Shown: in pieces, positions 51,314-57,733 of the stretch
Layout: each line of letters begins with the position of its first letter
Numbering within the stretch: the first letter of the stretch is position 1
NCBI GenBank assembly: GCA_017549105.1
Contig: JAFYVN010000001.1
Span: forward strand, 1-57,733
DNA: 57,733 nt
Source: Clostridia bacterium
GTDB lineage: Bacteria; Bacillota; Clostridia; Oscillospirales; Acutalibacteraceae
Direction of reading: 5' to 3'
Translations under genes and position numbers: made by a program
Notes under the pieces: generated by a model
The model's database searches: none
What the model was told of the DNA's origin: nothing
Seen by the model: only the letters and a program-made list of their open reading frames with translations

Positions 51314-52363
51314 TTATTTCTTGTTGATGATTTTTGCTCTGATACCTCTTGTTGACTTTGCAAGCTTCTGTGCGGCATTGACCGCAACAAAACCGAGCTT
51401 GTCAATAACAAGGTCTGCCTCACCCATCAGCTCCATATAGTCGTTGCAGAAGCCTTTTTTGAATTTGAAGATTCCGTGAAGCGGATTGCTTTCGTCAGGA
51501 TAACCGCCTCTGAAATCATAGTATTTGCAGCCTCTTTCGATTGCCCATCTTATCATTTCCCACTGAACAAGATAGTTGGGCATAACGTTGCGGTATTCGT
51601 TTGAGCTTGCGCCGTAAACATACCACTCTTTATCTCCGCATACAACATTGAGCGCACCTGCAATGGTTTTGCCTTCGTACTTTGCAAGATAAATTCTTGC
51701 ATCATCACCGAATGCATCCATAATGCGTTTAAAATATGATGTGTCACGGGTTGCAAAATTATCTCTCTCGCCGGTAACAAGCATAAGATCGTGGAATTCT
51801 TCGCAGGCTTCGGCACCCTTGATTTCGATTGTTACACCTTTTCTTGCGGAAAGACGGGTATTATAACGTGTTTTGGGATGGAAGGAAGCCATAACCTCTT
51901 CTTCGGTTTTGCCGCCGATATCAAGACGGAAAATATATCTCGCCTGAATGGTGTCAAATCCCGCACCGTGCTCCTTGAATGTAAATCCAATTTCCTTGAG
52001 AAGCGAAATATATTCGGAGTTTGATGCAAGGGTATCGGTATCTATTTTAAATGTATATGCCTTATTCTTTATGCCGTATTCCTTAACAGCGGTGAGAATT
52101 TCTTTAACGGTTTCTTTATCCGCAAGGTCACAGACGGGGCCTCTGGGAGCATACATCATCTTGAACGGAGTCATCGGTATCTGGCGCAGAAGAACACCGC
52201 ACGCACCTTTGATTTTTCCGTCGGCATCACGGCAGATAAAACCTCTCCATTCCCATTCCTTTTTAACTTTACCCCAGGCAGATGTCTGCATCATATGTCC
52301 CTTCGGATGTGAACGCACAAAGCTGTCAAACTCCTGCGCATTCTCAATTTTTACAGTTTCCAT
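51314..52363 (-). CDS. FemAB-type peptidyltransferase
   Basis: The 349-residue protein has the double GNAT-like fold of the Fem family. The start is QTSAWGKVKKEWEW, then YAPRGPVCDLADKETV, FHPKTRYNTRLSARKGV, the helical arm, and the closing YDFRGGYPDESNPLHGIFKFKKGF. Fem enzymes add amino acids to the peptidoglycan stem from aminoacyl-tRNA. It overlaps the end of cca by 20 bases, so both are translated from one message; a tRNA-charging link is attractive but may be chance. A strong terminator follows. Confidence 0.92.
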   Translation of the reverse strand: METVKIENAQEFDSFVRSHPKGHMMQTSAWGKVKKEWEWRGFICRDADGKIKGACGVLLRQIPMTPFKMMYAPRGPVCDLADKETVKEILTAVKEYGIKNKAYTFKIDTDTLASNSEYISLLKEIGFTFKEHGAGFDTIQARYIFRLDIGGKTEEEVMASFHPKTRYNTRLSARKGVTIEIKGAEACEEFHDLMLVTGERDNFATRDTSYFKRIMDAFGDDARIYLAKYEGKTIAGALNVVCGDKEWYVYGASSNEYRNVMPNYLVQWEMIRWAIERGCKYYDFRGGYPDESNPLHGIFKFKKGFCNDYMELMGEADLVIDKLGFVAVNAAQKLAKSTRGIRAKIINKK

Positions 52364-53717
52364 TGTCTCTCCTTTCCTGCTGCTTTATCAGCTGCAATGC
52401 TCTTTCGTTCAGAGCTTCATGTGTATTTTCAATCTTTTCATCCATAACTTCATCAAGAAGGATTTCAAGAATTTTTCCCGTTTTGGGTGACGGCTTCAGT
52501 CCGAGTAAAACCAGTTCTCTGCCGCCGATTGCAAGGTCGGTTATTTTAAAACATTTTTCTTCCGATGATATTTCTTCGAGAATTTTAAGTCCCGATTCAT
52601 TTCTCACAAGTTCTTCTGCAAGAAACTTCGGATTCTGAGCCGATATATCGGATTTTCTTATTTCAAAAAGATCTTTTACGGTGTCATATCCAAGCTTGGC
52701 AATATATTTTTTATAGGTTTTTTTGCTTATCTTATCGGGCAGAAAATCGTGATATTCAACAAGATCGCAAATGCGGTTTCTGAACGCTGTTGACGTTTTG
52801 AGTTTCAGAAGCACATCCTCTGCGATTTTTCTGCTAACTTTTGAATGCCCGTAAAAATGGTCGGTTCCGTTTTCGTCGGTTATTTTGCAATGAGGCTTTC
52901 CCGAATCGTGCAGAAGCATCGCAAATCGCATTTCGGGAACGGGTTCAACGCTTTCAACCGCCTTCACCGTATGTCCCCACACATCAAAAATGTGCCTTTC
53001 GTGGTTCTGCAAACAGTTTTTCATCGGCTTGAGTTCTGGCAAAATGAAAAAGAATATATCCTCGTATTCACGCAGTATTCTGCCCGCATCCTTTCCGCAA
53101 AGAAGCTTCGAAAGCTCAACAAAAATCCGCTCAACAGAAATATTTTTCAGTGAATTGCAGTTGCGGTGAATGCTTTCAGCAGTTCCGGGTTCAATTTCAA
53201 ATCCGAGCACAGACGAAAACCTGAGCGCACGCAGAATTCTGAGTGCATCCTCACCGAACCGTCGGTCTGCTTCACCGACACTGCGTATCAATTTGTTGTC
53301 TATATCTTTTTTTCCTCCGAATGGGTCTGCAAATCCCCTCTTCGGTGAATAAGCAATCGAATTCACAGTAAAATCCCGTCTCGAAAGATCAACTTCAATG
53401 CGGTCGGTGAAATCAACTCTGTCGGGGTGGCGGTTATCGGAATAACCCGTTTCAATTCGGTAGGTTGTTATTTCGAGCGGTGTGCCGTCCACAATAACCG
53501 TAACCGTACCGTGCTTTATGCCCGTTTCAATCACTCTGAATCCGTTAAACGCTCTTACTGTTTCTTCAGGAAGGGCGCTTGTTGTTATATCCCAGTCATC
53601 GGCGGTTTTACCCATTATTGCATCACGCACCGCACCGCCCACAACATAAGCACTGTGACCGTTTTCTTCAAGAATTTCGATTGCTCTATTGACTTGCGGT
53701 GGAATTTTTATTACCAT
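52344..53717 (-). CDS. cca: CCA-adding tRNA nucleotidyltransferase with HD domain
   Basis: This enzyme builds or repairs the CCA end of tRNAs. The class II nucleotidyltransferase core shows YVVGGAVRDAIMGK and the metal pair in DDWDITTSA, then LSRRDFTVNSIAY and RFGEDALRILRALRFS. The HD motif of a C-terminal phosphohydrolase domain is in FAMLLHDSGKPHC. Length 457 fits HD-bearing CCA enzymes. It overlaps femAB downstream and faces away from the ArsC/Spx gene upstream across a gap of 33 bases. Confidence 0.95.
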   Translation of the reverse strand: MVIKIPPQVNRAIEILEENGHSAYVVGGAVRDAIMGKTADDWDITTSALPEETVRAFNGFRVIETGIKHGTVTVIVDGTPLEITTYRIETGYSDNRHPDRVDFTDRIEVDLSRRDFTVNSIAYSPKRGFADPFGGKKDIDNKLIRSVGEADRRFGEDALRILRALRFSSVLGFEIEPGTAESIHRNCNSLKNISVERIFVELSKLLCGKDAGRILREYEDIFFFILPELKPMKNCLQNHERHIFDVWGHTVKAVESVEPVPEMRFAMLLHDSGKPHCKITDENGTDHFYGHSKVSRKIAEDVLLKLKTSTAFRNRICDLVEYHDFLPDKISKKTYKKYIAKLGYDTVKDLFEIRKSDISAQNPKFLAEELVRNESGLKILEEISSEEKCFKITDLAIGGRELVLLGLKPSPKTGKILEILLDEVMDEKIENTHEALNERALQLIKQQERRDNGNCKN

Positions 53718-53750
53718 AATATTATTATCACCACTTTTCGGAGGAACTTT

Positions 53751-54092
53751 ATGAATATTCAGATTTTCGGAACAAATAAATGCTTCGACACCAAGAAGGC
53801 CCAGAGATATTTCAAGGAAAGAGGAATTAAGTTTCAGTTCATTGACCTCACCCAGAAAAATCTCAGCAAAGGCGAATATCAGAGCGTTAAAACGGCAGTA
53901 GGCTCAATGGAAGCTCTCATCAATGAGAATTCCAAGGCTTACGAAAAACACTTTATCAAATATCTCGCAAGCAAAGAAGCTGTCGAAGAAAAGCTTCTTG
54001 AATTCGGTGAGCTTTACAAAACCCCGATAGTCCGCAACGGAAAAAAAGCAACCGTCGGTTATTGCCCCGAAATCTGGAAAGAGTGGGATTAA
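53751..54092 (+). CDS. ArsC/Spx-family thioredoxin-fold protein
   Basis: The 113-residue protein begins MNIQIFGTNKCFDTKKAQRY. The single cysteine before FDTKKA is the ArsC/Spx active-site position (C-x-x-x-K-K). FKERGIKFQFID and TPIVRNGKKATVGYCPEIWK continue the fold. Spx regulates RNA polymerase under thiol stress and ArsC reduces arsenate; the missing second cysteine near the first (CxxC) and the length suit a YusI/YffB-type relative. The start at 53751 is chosen because GGAGGAA lies just before it. It ends inside the GH29 gene's last codons, 4 bases overlapping. Confidence 0.85.
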   Translation: MNIQIFGTNKCFDTKKAQRYFKERGIKFQFIDLTQKNLSKGEYQSVKTAVGSMEALINENSKAYEKHFIKYLASKEAVEEKLLEFGELYKTPIVRNGKKATVGYCPEIWKEWD

Positions 54093-55510
54093 TAAGCCTC
54101 AAACTTTGAGATTGTTGCAAAGCATCTTGCTTTTTCAATAACCAATTTAAAATATTGTGCACGGATTTCTTTGAATCTGCAGATACGCTTGTAGCCGATT
54201 GTTGTACCGGCTGCAAGCTTTTTCCATTTACCGTTCAGCTTTGCATAAAGAGTGAATTTTTCAATCTGCTGACCTGTTCTGATGTGTTCACCGAGAACAA
54301 TTTTGTCGATATCGTAATCGTCACCGAGATCAATAACAAGCTCTGCGCCCTCGGGGTCATCACCCGAATGCCAGTAATCCTCGGGGTCATGACTGAGCGC
54401 CATCTGACCTGTGTGCTTTTCATCAAGGTGCTGACTGTCGGTCATCACCGAATCATCTGCAAGGTTTTCGTTGAAGTCTATTTCAAGCTGTGCGCCCATC
54501 GAAAGAAGGGTTTCGATATCCTTTTCGTGAATCTTACCCTCGGTTGTGGGCGGAATGTTGAGAAGGAAGCTTGCGTTTGCGCCGACGGAATTATAATAAA
54601 TCTCCATAAGTTTTGACAGCGGCTTTACGGAATAATCCTCTTCGGGATGATAGAACCATCCTTTTCTGATTGAAACATCAACTTCTGCGGGATACCAGAT
54701 AAGCTTGCTGCACTTTTTGATTGCTTTCCTGCTGCCCAGATCAAGAGCAGTAGGATTTATCTTTTTGGGCGGTTTGGAGACATCCTTCTGACTTGCAGCC
54801 GCAATCAGTTCACTGTTTGAGTGCCAATACGGCACAACGCTCCACTCGCTGCTTCTGCAGACACCCGCTTCGTTACCGCACCATCGCACATCGGGTCCGC
54901 TTATGCTGATAGCCGCATCCGGCTGAAGTTCACGGATAAGTTTATAATAACCTTCCCAATCGTACTGCTGAACTTTTCCGTTCGGACCTTCACCGCAAGC
55001 ACCGTCAAACCACACGCAGAAAAGATCGCCGTATGCAGTCAGAAGTTCCCGAAGCTGATTTTTGAAGAATTTATTGTATGCATCGCCTGAACCGTATGAA
55101 GGTTCGTGTCTGTCCCACGGGGAAAGATAAACACCGAACTTAAGTCCGAATTCCTTACATGCCTTTGCGCATTCGGCAACAACGTCGCCCTTACCGTCCT
55201 TCCACTTGCTTGAACGCACGCTGTGGTCAGTATATGCGCTCGGCCAGAGACAAAAACCGTCGTGATGCTTTGCGGTAAGAATAAGACCCTTCATACCCGC
55301 AAGCTGACACACCTTCACCCACTGGCGGCAGTCAAGTTTTTCGGGGTTGAAAAGCTCGGGGTCTTCGTTGCCGTTACCCCACTCCGAATTGGTAAAAGTA
55401 TTTATTCCAAAATGAATAAAAGCGTAAAATTCTGTTTCTTGCCATTTAATCTGACGTTCGCTCGGAACAATCGAGGCAGCATATTTCACAAAATCAGGTG
55501 TTTTGCTCAT
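54089..55510 (-). CDS. GH29 alpha-L-fucosidase with C-terminal discoidin-like domain
   Basis: The catalytic barrel covers about 1-330: FYAFIHFGINTFTNSEWG, LTAKHHDGFCLWPS, VYLSPWDRHEPSYG and the nucleophile Asp in LFCVWFDGACGEGPNG. A linker and an F5/8-type C (discoidin) domain follow from about 360 (AELVIDLGDDYDIDKIVLGE). GH29 removes fucose from host glycans. No signal peptide is seen, so it is probably cytoplasmic. Its ATG overlaps the stop of the XRE gene by 4 bases, coupling the regulator to the enzyme. Length 473. Confidence 0.93.
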   Translation of the reverse strand: MSKTPDFVKYAASIVPSERQIKWQETEFYAFIHFGINTFTNSEWGNGNEDPELFNPEKLDCRQWVKVCQLAGMKGLILTAKHHDGFCLWPSAYTDHSVRSSKWKDGKGDVVAECAKACKEFGLKFGVYLSPWDRHEPSYGSGDAYNKFFKNQLRELLTAYGDLFCVWFDGACGEGPNGKVQQYDWEGYYKLIRELQPDAAISISGPDVRWCGNEAGVCRSSEWSVVPYWHSNSELIAAASQKDVSKPPKKINPTALDLGSRKAIKKCSKLIWYPAEVDVSIRKGWFYHPEEDYSVKPLSKLMEIYYNSVGANASFLLNIPPTTEGKIHEKDIETLLSMGAQLEIDFNENLADDSVMTDSQHLDEKHTGQMALSHDPEDYWHSGDDPEGAELVIDLGDDYDIDKIVLGEHIRTGQQIEKFTLYAKLNGKWKKLAAGTTIGYKRICRFKEIRAQYFKLVIEKARCFATISKFEAY

Positions 55511-55884
55511 GATGATTCTCCTTTAGTAATATTTTGCAGCATCGAGCCCCAATAATCATCCGGAATACTGTTGCTCATCGCGAAATTTATAAGCTGTATC
55601 AAGGTCTGTGACTCCATCACATATCTGAACATCTCGGGCGGAAGCATACCTCTGTCTGCATAAGCGAGGAGCCTGAACCTGAGTGCATCATCATCGTCAA
55701 GGCACAGCCGTTTTATCAGTTTCTGCAAATCCGCATCATCGGGCGGTGAATTATTCTTGCCCTTTTCGATGTTGCTTATGTATTGCGCAGTTTTGCCGAG
55801 TTCCTGAGACAACTCGCCTTGCGAAAGCTTTGAATTCTCCCTTTTTTCCTTAAGCATTATGCCGAAGGGTGTGGGAATAAACAT
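55507..55884 (-). CDS. XRE-family regulator coupled to the fucosidase gene
   Basis: The 125-residue protein has an N-terminal helix-turn-helix (LSQGELSQELGKTAQYISNI, from about residue 20) and a helical C-terminal part of about 55 residues. The start at 55884 (MFIPTPFG) follows AAGGAGG by 6 bases. It overlaps the GH29 start by 4 bases (ATGA). The upstream region carries a perfect 24-bp palindrome and other inverted repeats that may be its operator. A role in control of fucose use is inferred from this arrangement only. Confidence 0.85.
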   Translation of the reverse strand: MFIPTPFGIMLKEKRENSKLSQGELSQELGKTAQYISNIEKGKNNSPPDDADLQKLIKRLCLDDDDALRFRLLAYADRGMLPPEMFRYVMESQTLIQLINFAMSNSIPDDYWGSMLQNITKGESS

Positions 55885-55980
55885 CGGACTCCTCCTTTCT
55901 GCAGTATTACAAGCCAATCCGAATTGAATTTTTCGGATATGACCCGAATTATTCGGGCTATCCTCCCGTATTTTATTGAA

Positions 55981-56004
55981 TAAATAAACAAATTTGTTTA
56001 TTTA
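55981..56004. promoter_or_regulatory. Perfect 24-bp palindrome upstream of the XRE-fucosidase genes
   Basis: TAAATAAACAAA followed by its exact reverse complement. It lies about 100 bases before the XRE start codon and is a candidate operator for that protein. Confidence 0.65.
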
Positions 56005-56202
56005 TAAATATACAACAGTAGAATATCACATATTCCTGTCGGTGTCAAGTTGGAAAATGTATTGATAAATGTGAATTGTTCAAAAAATTTGTTACAAAAA
56101 GTAAACTTTACATCTGTCAAAACATACTGACATTTATAAATTGCACCGTTAAAATTTTTGACAGTCAGATATTTCGTGAATTTCCTTTTGCGCAAAACTA
56201 AA

Positions 56203-56224
56203 GGGACGACACAGTGGCCGTCCC
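56203..56224 (-). terminator. Hairpin after the DUF4236 gene, REP-like palindrome
   Basis: GGGACG (56203-56208) pairs with CGTCCC (56219-56224); on the minus strand TTTAGTTTTG follows. It resembles in style the palindrome at 9230-9248. Confidence 0.65.
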
Positions 56225-56260
56225 GTACAGTATAAATTTCAACTTGTATTTTATTCATCA

Positions 56261-57211
56261 TCAAGGGTCACAATTACCGCAAGGTGTATATCCCCTGCCC
56301 ATAATTTCATCACGAGTACCATCGAACTCCGCATAATTTTCTGCACTAATTTTGGCAGCTGAATGACACGACGGATAATGGAACTTTTTTGACTTTGTGT
56401 TTAATACATATCTTGCATCTGTTGCAATATAGCTTGCCTTTTTCGTCGTCACAACTTTTTTCTTCGTAGTTGTTACCTTCTTGGTTGTGGTTGGCTTTTG
56501 TTTAGTTGTTGCCTTTTTGGTAGTTGTGACTTTCTTTGTTGTTGTCGGTTTCTGCGTCGTAACAACCTTCTTGGTTGTTTCAGCCTTTTTTGTAGTTGTA
56601 GCTTTTTGAGTTGTGGTTTTGATTTCGGTAGTTGTTTCTTTTTGGGTTGTGGTTTTCTGCTTGGTTGTTGTAGGTTTTGCTGTCGTTTGTTTTTCTGTTG
56701 TGGTTTCTATTTCTGTTGTTGTTTTTGTAAATGTTGTTGCGGGTTTAAGAGTTGTTGTTTCGGCAACTGCAGAAGCAATCACCGCAACTGTTGTCGGAGC
56801 AGTTGTAACTTCTTCCGATATGACCTCTTCAGATATTGTTGTGAGTACGGTTGTTGATGCCATATCAGTGCTGTCTGTTGCACAAGAGCCTATAATCCCC
56901 GCAATAATAAGCGAAATTATCACCGCAGGCAAACAACCCTTTTTCTTTGACTTATTTTTCACCTTTGTATCACCTTCAGATTCGATTAAATAATCATTTT
57001 TTTGATACTTCTTTTTCGGCTTTTCGCCTCCGCTTGTCGCACTGTATGATAATCCTGTCCCAGGGATACCCATACTTGCAGTGCGTTTTCCCTTATTGTT
57101 GACGGTATAGTGAAATCCTTTCCCACCAAAAGTGAGACCCGTTGATTTTTTATTAAAGTTAAGTTTTATACCGGGTGCAAGTTTTATGCTTTTTCTGAAT
57201 CTGAACCCCAT
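56261..57211 (-). CDS. DUF4236 protein with Thr/Lys-rich linker and Ada-like cysteine domain
   Basis: The N-terminal 55 residues (MGFRFRKSIKLAPGIKLNFN, GTGLSYS) are a DUF4236 domain. A lysine-rich segment, one membrane helix (LPAVIISLIIAGIIGS) and about 130 residues of Thr/Lys repeats (TTTKKVTTTKK type) follow. The end is a small domain, YVLNTKSKKFHYPSCHS to GYTPCGNC, whose three cysteines and histidine resemble the metal-binding domain often found at the end of secreted nucleases. It is thus a membrane protein with an outside cysteine domain on a long stalk. The start at 57211 follows GGGAGGGG. Length 316. It diverges from a ribbon-helix-helix gene. Confidence 0.82.
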   Translation of the reverse strand: MGFRFRKSIKLAPGIKLNFNKKSTGLTFGGKGFHYTVNNKGKRTASMGIPGTGLSYSATSGGEKPKKKYQKNDYLIESEGDTKVKNKSKKKGCLPAVIISLIIAGIIGSCATDSTDMASTTVLTTISEEVISEEVTTAPTTVAVIASAVAETTTLKPATTFTKTTTEIETTTEKQTTAKPTTTKQKTTTQKETTTEIKTTTQKATTTKKAETTKKVVTTQKPTTTKKVTTTKKATTKQKPTTTKKVTTTKKKVVTTKKASYIATDARYVLNTKSKKFHYPSCHSAAKISAENYAEFDGTRDEIMGRGYTPCGNCDP

Positions 57212-57254
57212 ATCTACCCCTCCCAAATCGGAGTATACCACAAATGCCAAAAAA

Positions 57255-57322
57255 TTGCAATACATTTGCAATGCATAAATATATATTTTATGTCAATACA
57301 ATAGGATATATATTTGCATTGC
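57255..57322. promoter_or_regulatory. Inverted and direct repeats between DUF4236 and RHH genes
   Basis: TTGCAAT occurs at 57255 and 57266, 11 bases apart. GCAATGCATAAATATATA (57268-57285) is the near-exact inverse of TATATATTTGCATTGC (57307-57322). Such short repeats in one-turn steps suit a ribbon-helix-helix repressor, and one is encoded next door. Confidence 0.55.
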
Positions 57323-57336
57323 GGAGTTGATAAAAG

Positions 57337-57522
57337 ATGAAAAAATTCAAAATCCCCGCCATACCTCCAACAACAAACAAATGCATAAGATTTCCCAACG
57401 ATATAATTGAAGAGGTTGAAAAATCAATTGAGGGAAAACAATGCACTTTTACTGCTTTTGTTGTTGAAGCGGTGAGAGTAGCACTCGAAAATCTTAAAGA
57501 AGACGCAGAAAAAGACGGCTGA
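57337..57522 (+). CDS. Small ribbon-helix-helix-like DNA-binding protein
   Basis: The 61-residue protein reads MKKFKIPAIPPTTNKCIRFP, then an alpha-helical part (NDIIEEVEKSIEGK, FTAFVVEAVRVALENLKED). A short strand followed by two helices is the CopG/Arc-like ribbon-helix-helix pattern, with KCIRFP as the DNA-contacting strand. GGAG precedes the ATG by 10 bases. It diverges from the DUF4236 gene, with repeats between them that could be its operator. No toxin gene follows, so it is not an obvious antitoxin. Confidence 0.72.
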   Translation: MKKFKIPAIPPTTNKCIRFPNDIIEEVEKSIEGKQCTFTAFVVEAVRVALENLKEDAEKDG

Positions 57523-57544
57523 GTTTTTACACTCAGCCGTCTTT
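57511..57544. terminator. Bidirectional terminator overlapping the RHH stop codon
   Basis: AAAGACGGCTGAGT (57511-57524) pairs with ACTCAGCCGTCTTT (57531-57544). The stop codon of the RHH gene is inside the left arm. T-rich tracts on both sides allow use by both convergent genes. Confidence 0.85.
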
Positions 57545-57559
57545 GGTTATATGTTTGAA

Positions 57560-57733
57560 TTATTTAACTTCAAAAATTGCGGGGTAGGTTACGGTCAGAC
57601 CGAAGAGCTTTTTGAAGAATGCGATTATCTTCTGGAAGAAGCCTGCCTTTGCGCTCATCATCTGTGTATCGTGGCAAACTTCTCTGCCCTCTGCGTCATA
57701 AACTGTTGCGGTAATCACTGTGTCACCTGTTGC
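57560..57733 (-). CDS. C-terminal end of a secreted Ig-like-repeat protein (start outside window)
   Basis: The last 57 codons are present, ending at TAA 57560. The sequence TVITATVYDAEGREVCHDTQ is the end of a beta-sandwich, Ig-like domain. An amphipathic stretch follows (GFFQKIIAFFKKLFG) and the protein stops at AIFEVK. Short Phe/Lys-rich tails like this one close many clostridial extracellular repeat proteins. Nothing more can be said without the missing part. Confidence 0.65.
   Translation of the reverse strand, partial: ATGDTVITATVYDAEGREVCHDTQMMSAKAGFFQKIIAFFKKLFGLTVTYPAIFEVK

Larger units (their letters stand above)
55885..56260. other. Intergenic region with palindromes, no gene seen
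   Basis: This stretch holds, from left to right, the ribosome binding site and leader of the XRE gene, an inverted repeat (CCCGAA-TTA-TTCGGG, 55943-55957, with outer GGATA/TATCC arms), the 24-bp palindrome at 55981-56004, an AT-rich section, and the hairpin at 56203-56224. An 88-codon frame crosses it on the minus strand but has no ribosome binding site or family pattern, and it would cover the palindrome. Confidence 0.6.

Noticed and set aside
53427-53750. N-terminal extension of the ArsC/Spx-like frame
   Set aside because: It overlaps cca on the opposite strand; GGAGGAA directly before the ATG at 53751 and the family start point to the shorter form.
55998-56264. 88-codon frame between the XRE and DUF4236 genes
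   Set aside because: No ribosome binding site, AT-driven composition, and it covers a terminator hairpin and the palindrome.
56498-56993. Two overlapping frames opposite the Thr-rich stalk, rich in Cys/Phe or Val
   Set aside because: They are reverse readings of a repetitive ACA/ACT-type coding stretch.
57337-57522. RHH protein as an antitoxin
   Set aside because: No toxin-like gene adjoins it; a terminator follows at once and the divergent gene is a membrane protein.

Overview
The window looks like a chromosomal segment from an anaerobic Gram-positive Clostridia-type bacterium, most likely a gut member of the Ruminococcaceae/Oscillospiraceae. The evidence is the gene content: tig-clpP-clpX, rplS-lepB-rbgA-rnhB-yraN, the paired radical-SAM genes, oxygen-sensitive 2-hydroxyacyl-CoA dehydratase-type enzymes, FeoAB, BspA-type leucine-rich repeats and many glycan-active enzymes. 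Ribosome binding sites are strong (AGGAG-like), and promoters are of the ordinary sigma-A type. I saw no tRNA, rRNA or CRISPR array and no intact transposase.

Layout. 1-1230: the start of a secreted repeat protein diverges from an XRE repressor; overlapping promoters carry palindromic operators. 1230-17062, almost all minus strand, is housekeeping: clpX, clpP, tig, a phosphoesterase, thrC, a dipeptidase, yraN, rnhB, a CapA-like protein, rbgA, two signal peptidases, rplS with its leader, a radical-SAM pair and two membrane proteins. 17302-23713 (plus) holds two secreted neutral-ceramidase-like proteins, a GPH-type transporter and an Eis-type acetyltransferase, apparently one operon. 23796-30998 holds two GH38-family genes and a HAD phosphatase; one GH38 protein lacks the catalytic aspartate. 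31000-31686 is a small mobile-looking cassette: a DUF559 nuclease gene between 22-nt direct repeats, next to a 119-bp element with long inverted ends. 31683-38477 holds a BspA-like surface protein, a ketopantoate-reductase-like enzyme, a GH43 enzyme, two envelope metallophosphoesterases and a PHP phosphatase.

38633-44871 (plus) holds an ECF sigma factor with a 59-residue coupled partner, then two PlsC acyltransferases followed by an activase/dehydratase pair resembling the anaerobic plasmalogen synthase operon. 44924-48111 (minus) is a four-gene membrane/envelope operon with an MFS transporter and an SH3-repeat protein. 48318-51016 is feoA-feoB plus the FeoB-associated small protein, with three TTAG-N6-CTAA operator-like sites. 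51314-57733 holds FemAB, cca, an ArsC/Spx protein, an XRE-GH29 fucosidase pair, a DUF4236/Thr-rich protein divergent from a ribbon-helix-helix protein, and the end of another secreted protein.

Working together: the accessory genes read as a host-glycan and glycolipid foraging set (GH38, GH29, GH43, ceramidase-like enzymes, transporter, phosphatases) in an organism that remodels its own lipids. Points most worth a second look are the ceramidase-like operon, the GH38 protein without its nucleophile, the DUF559/inverted-repeat cassette, the acyltransferase-plasmalogen cluster and the feo operator set. All family assignments are from reading motifs by eye; none was checked by database search.
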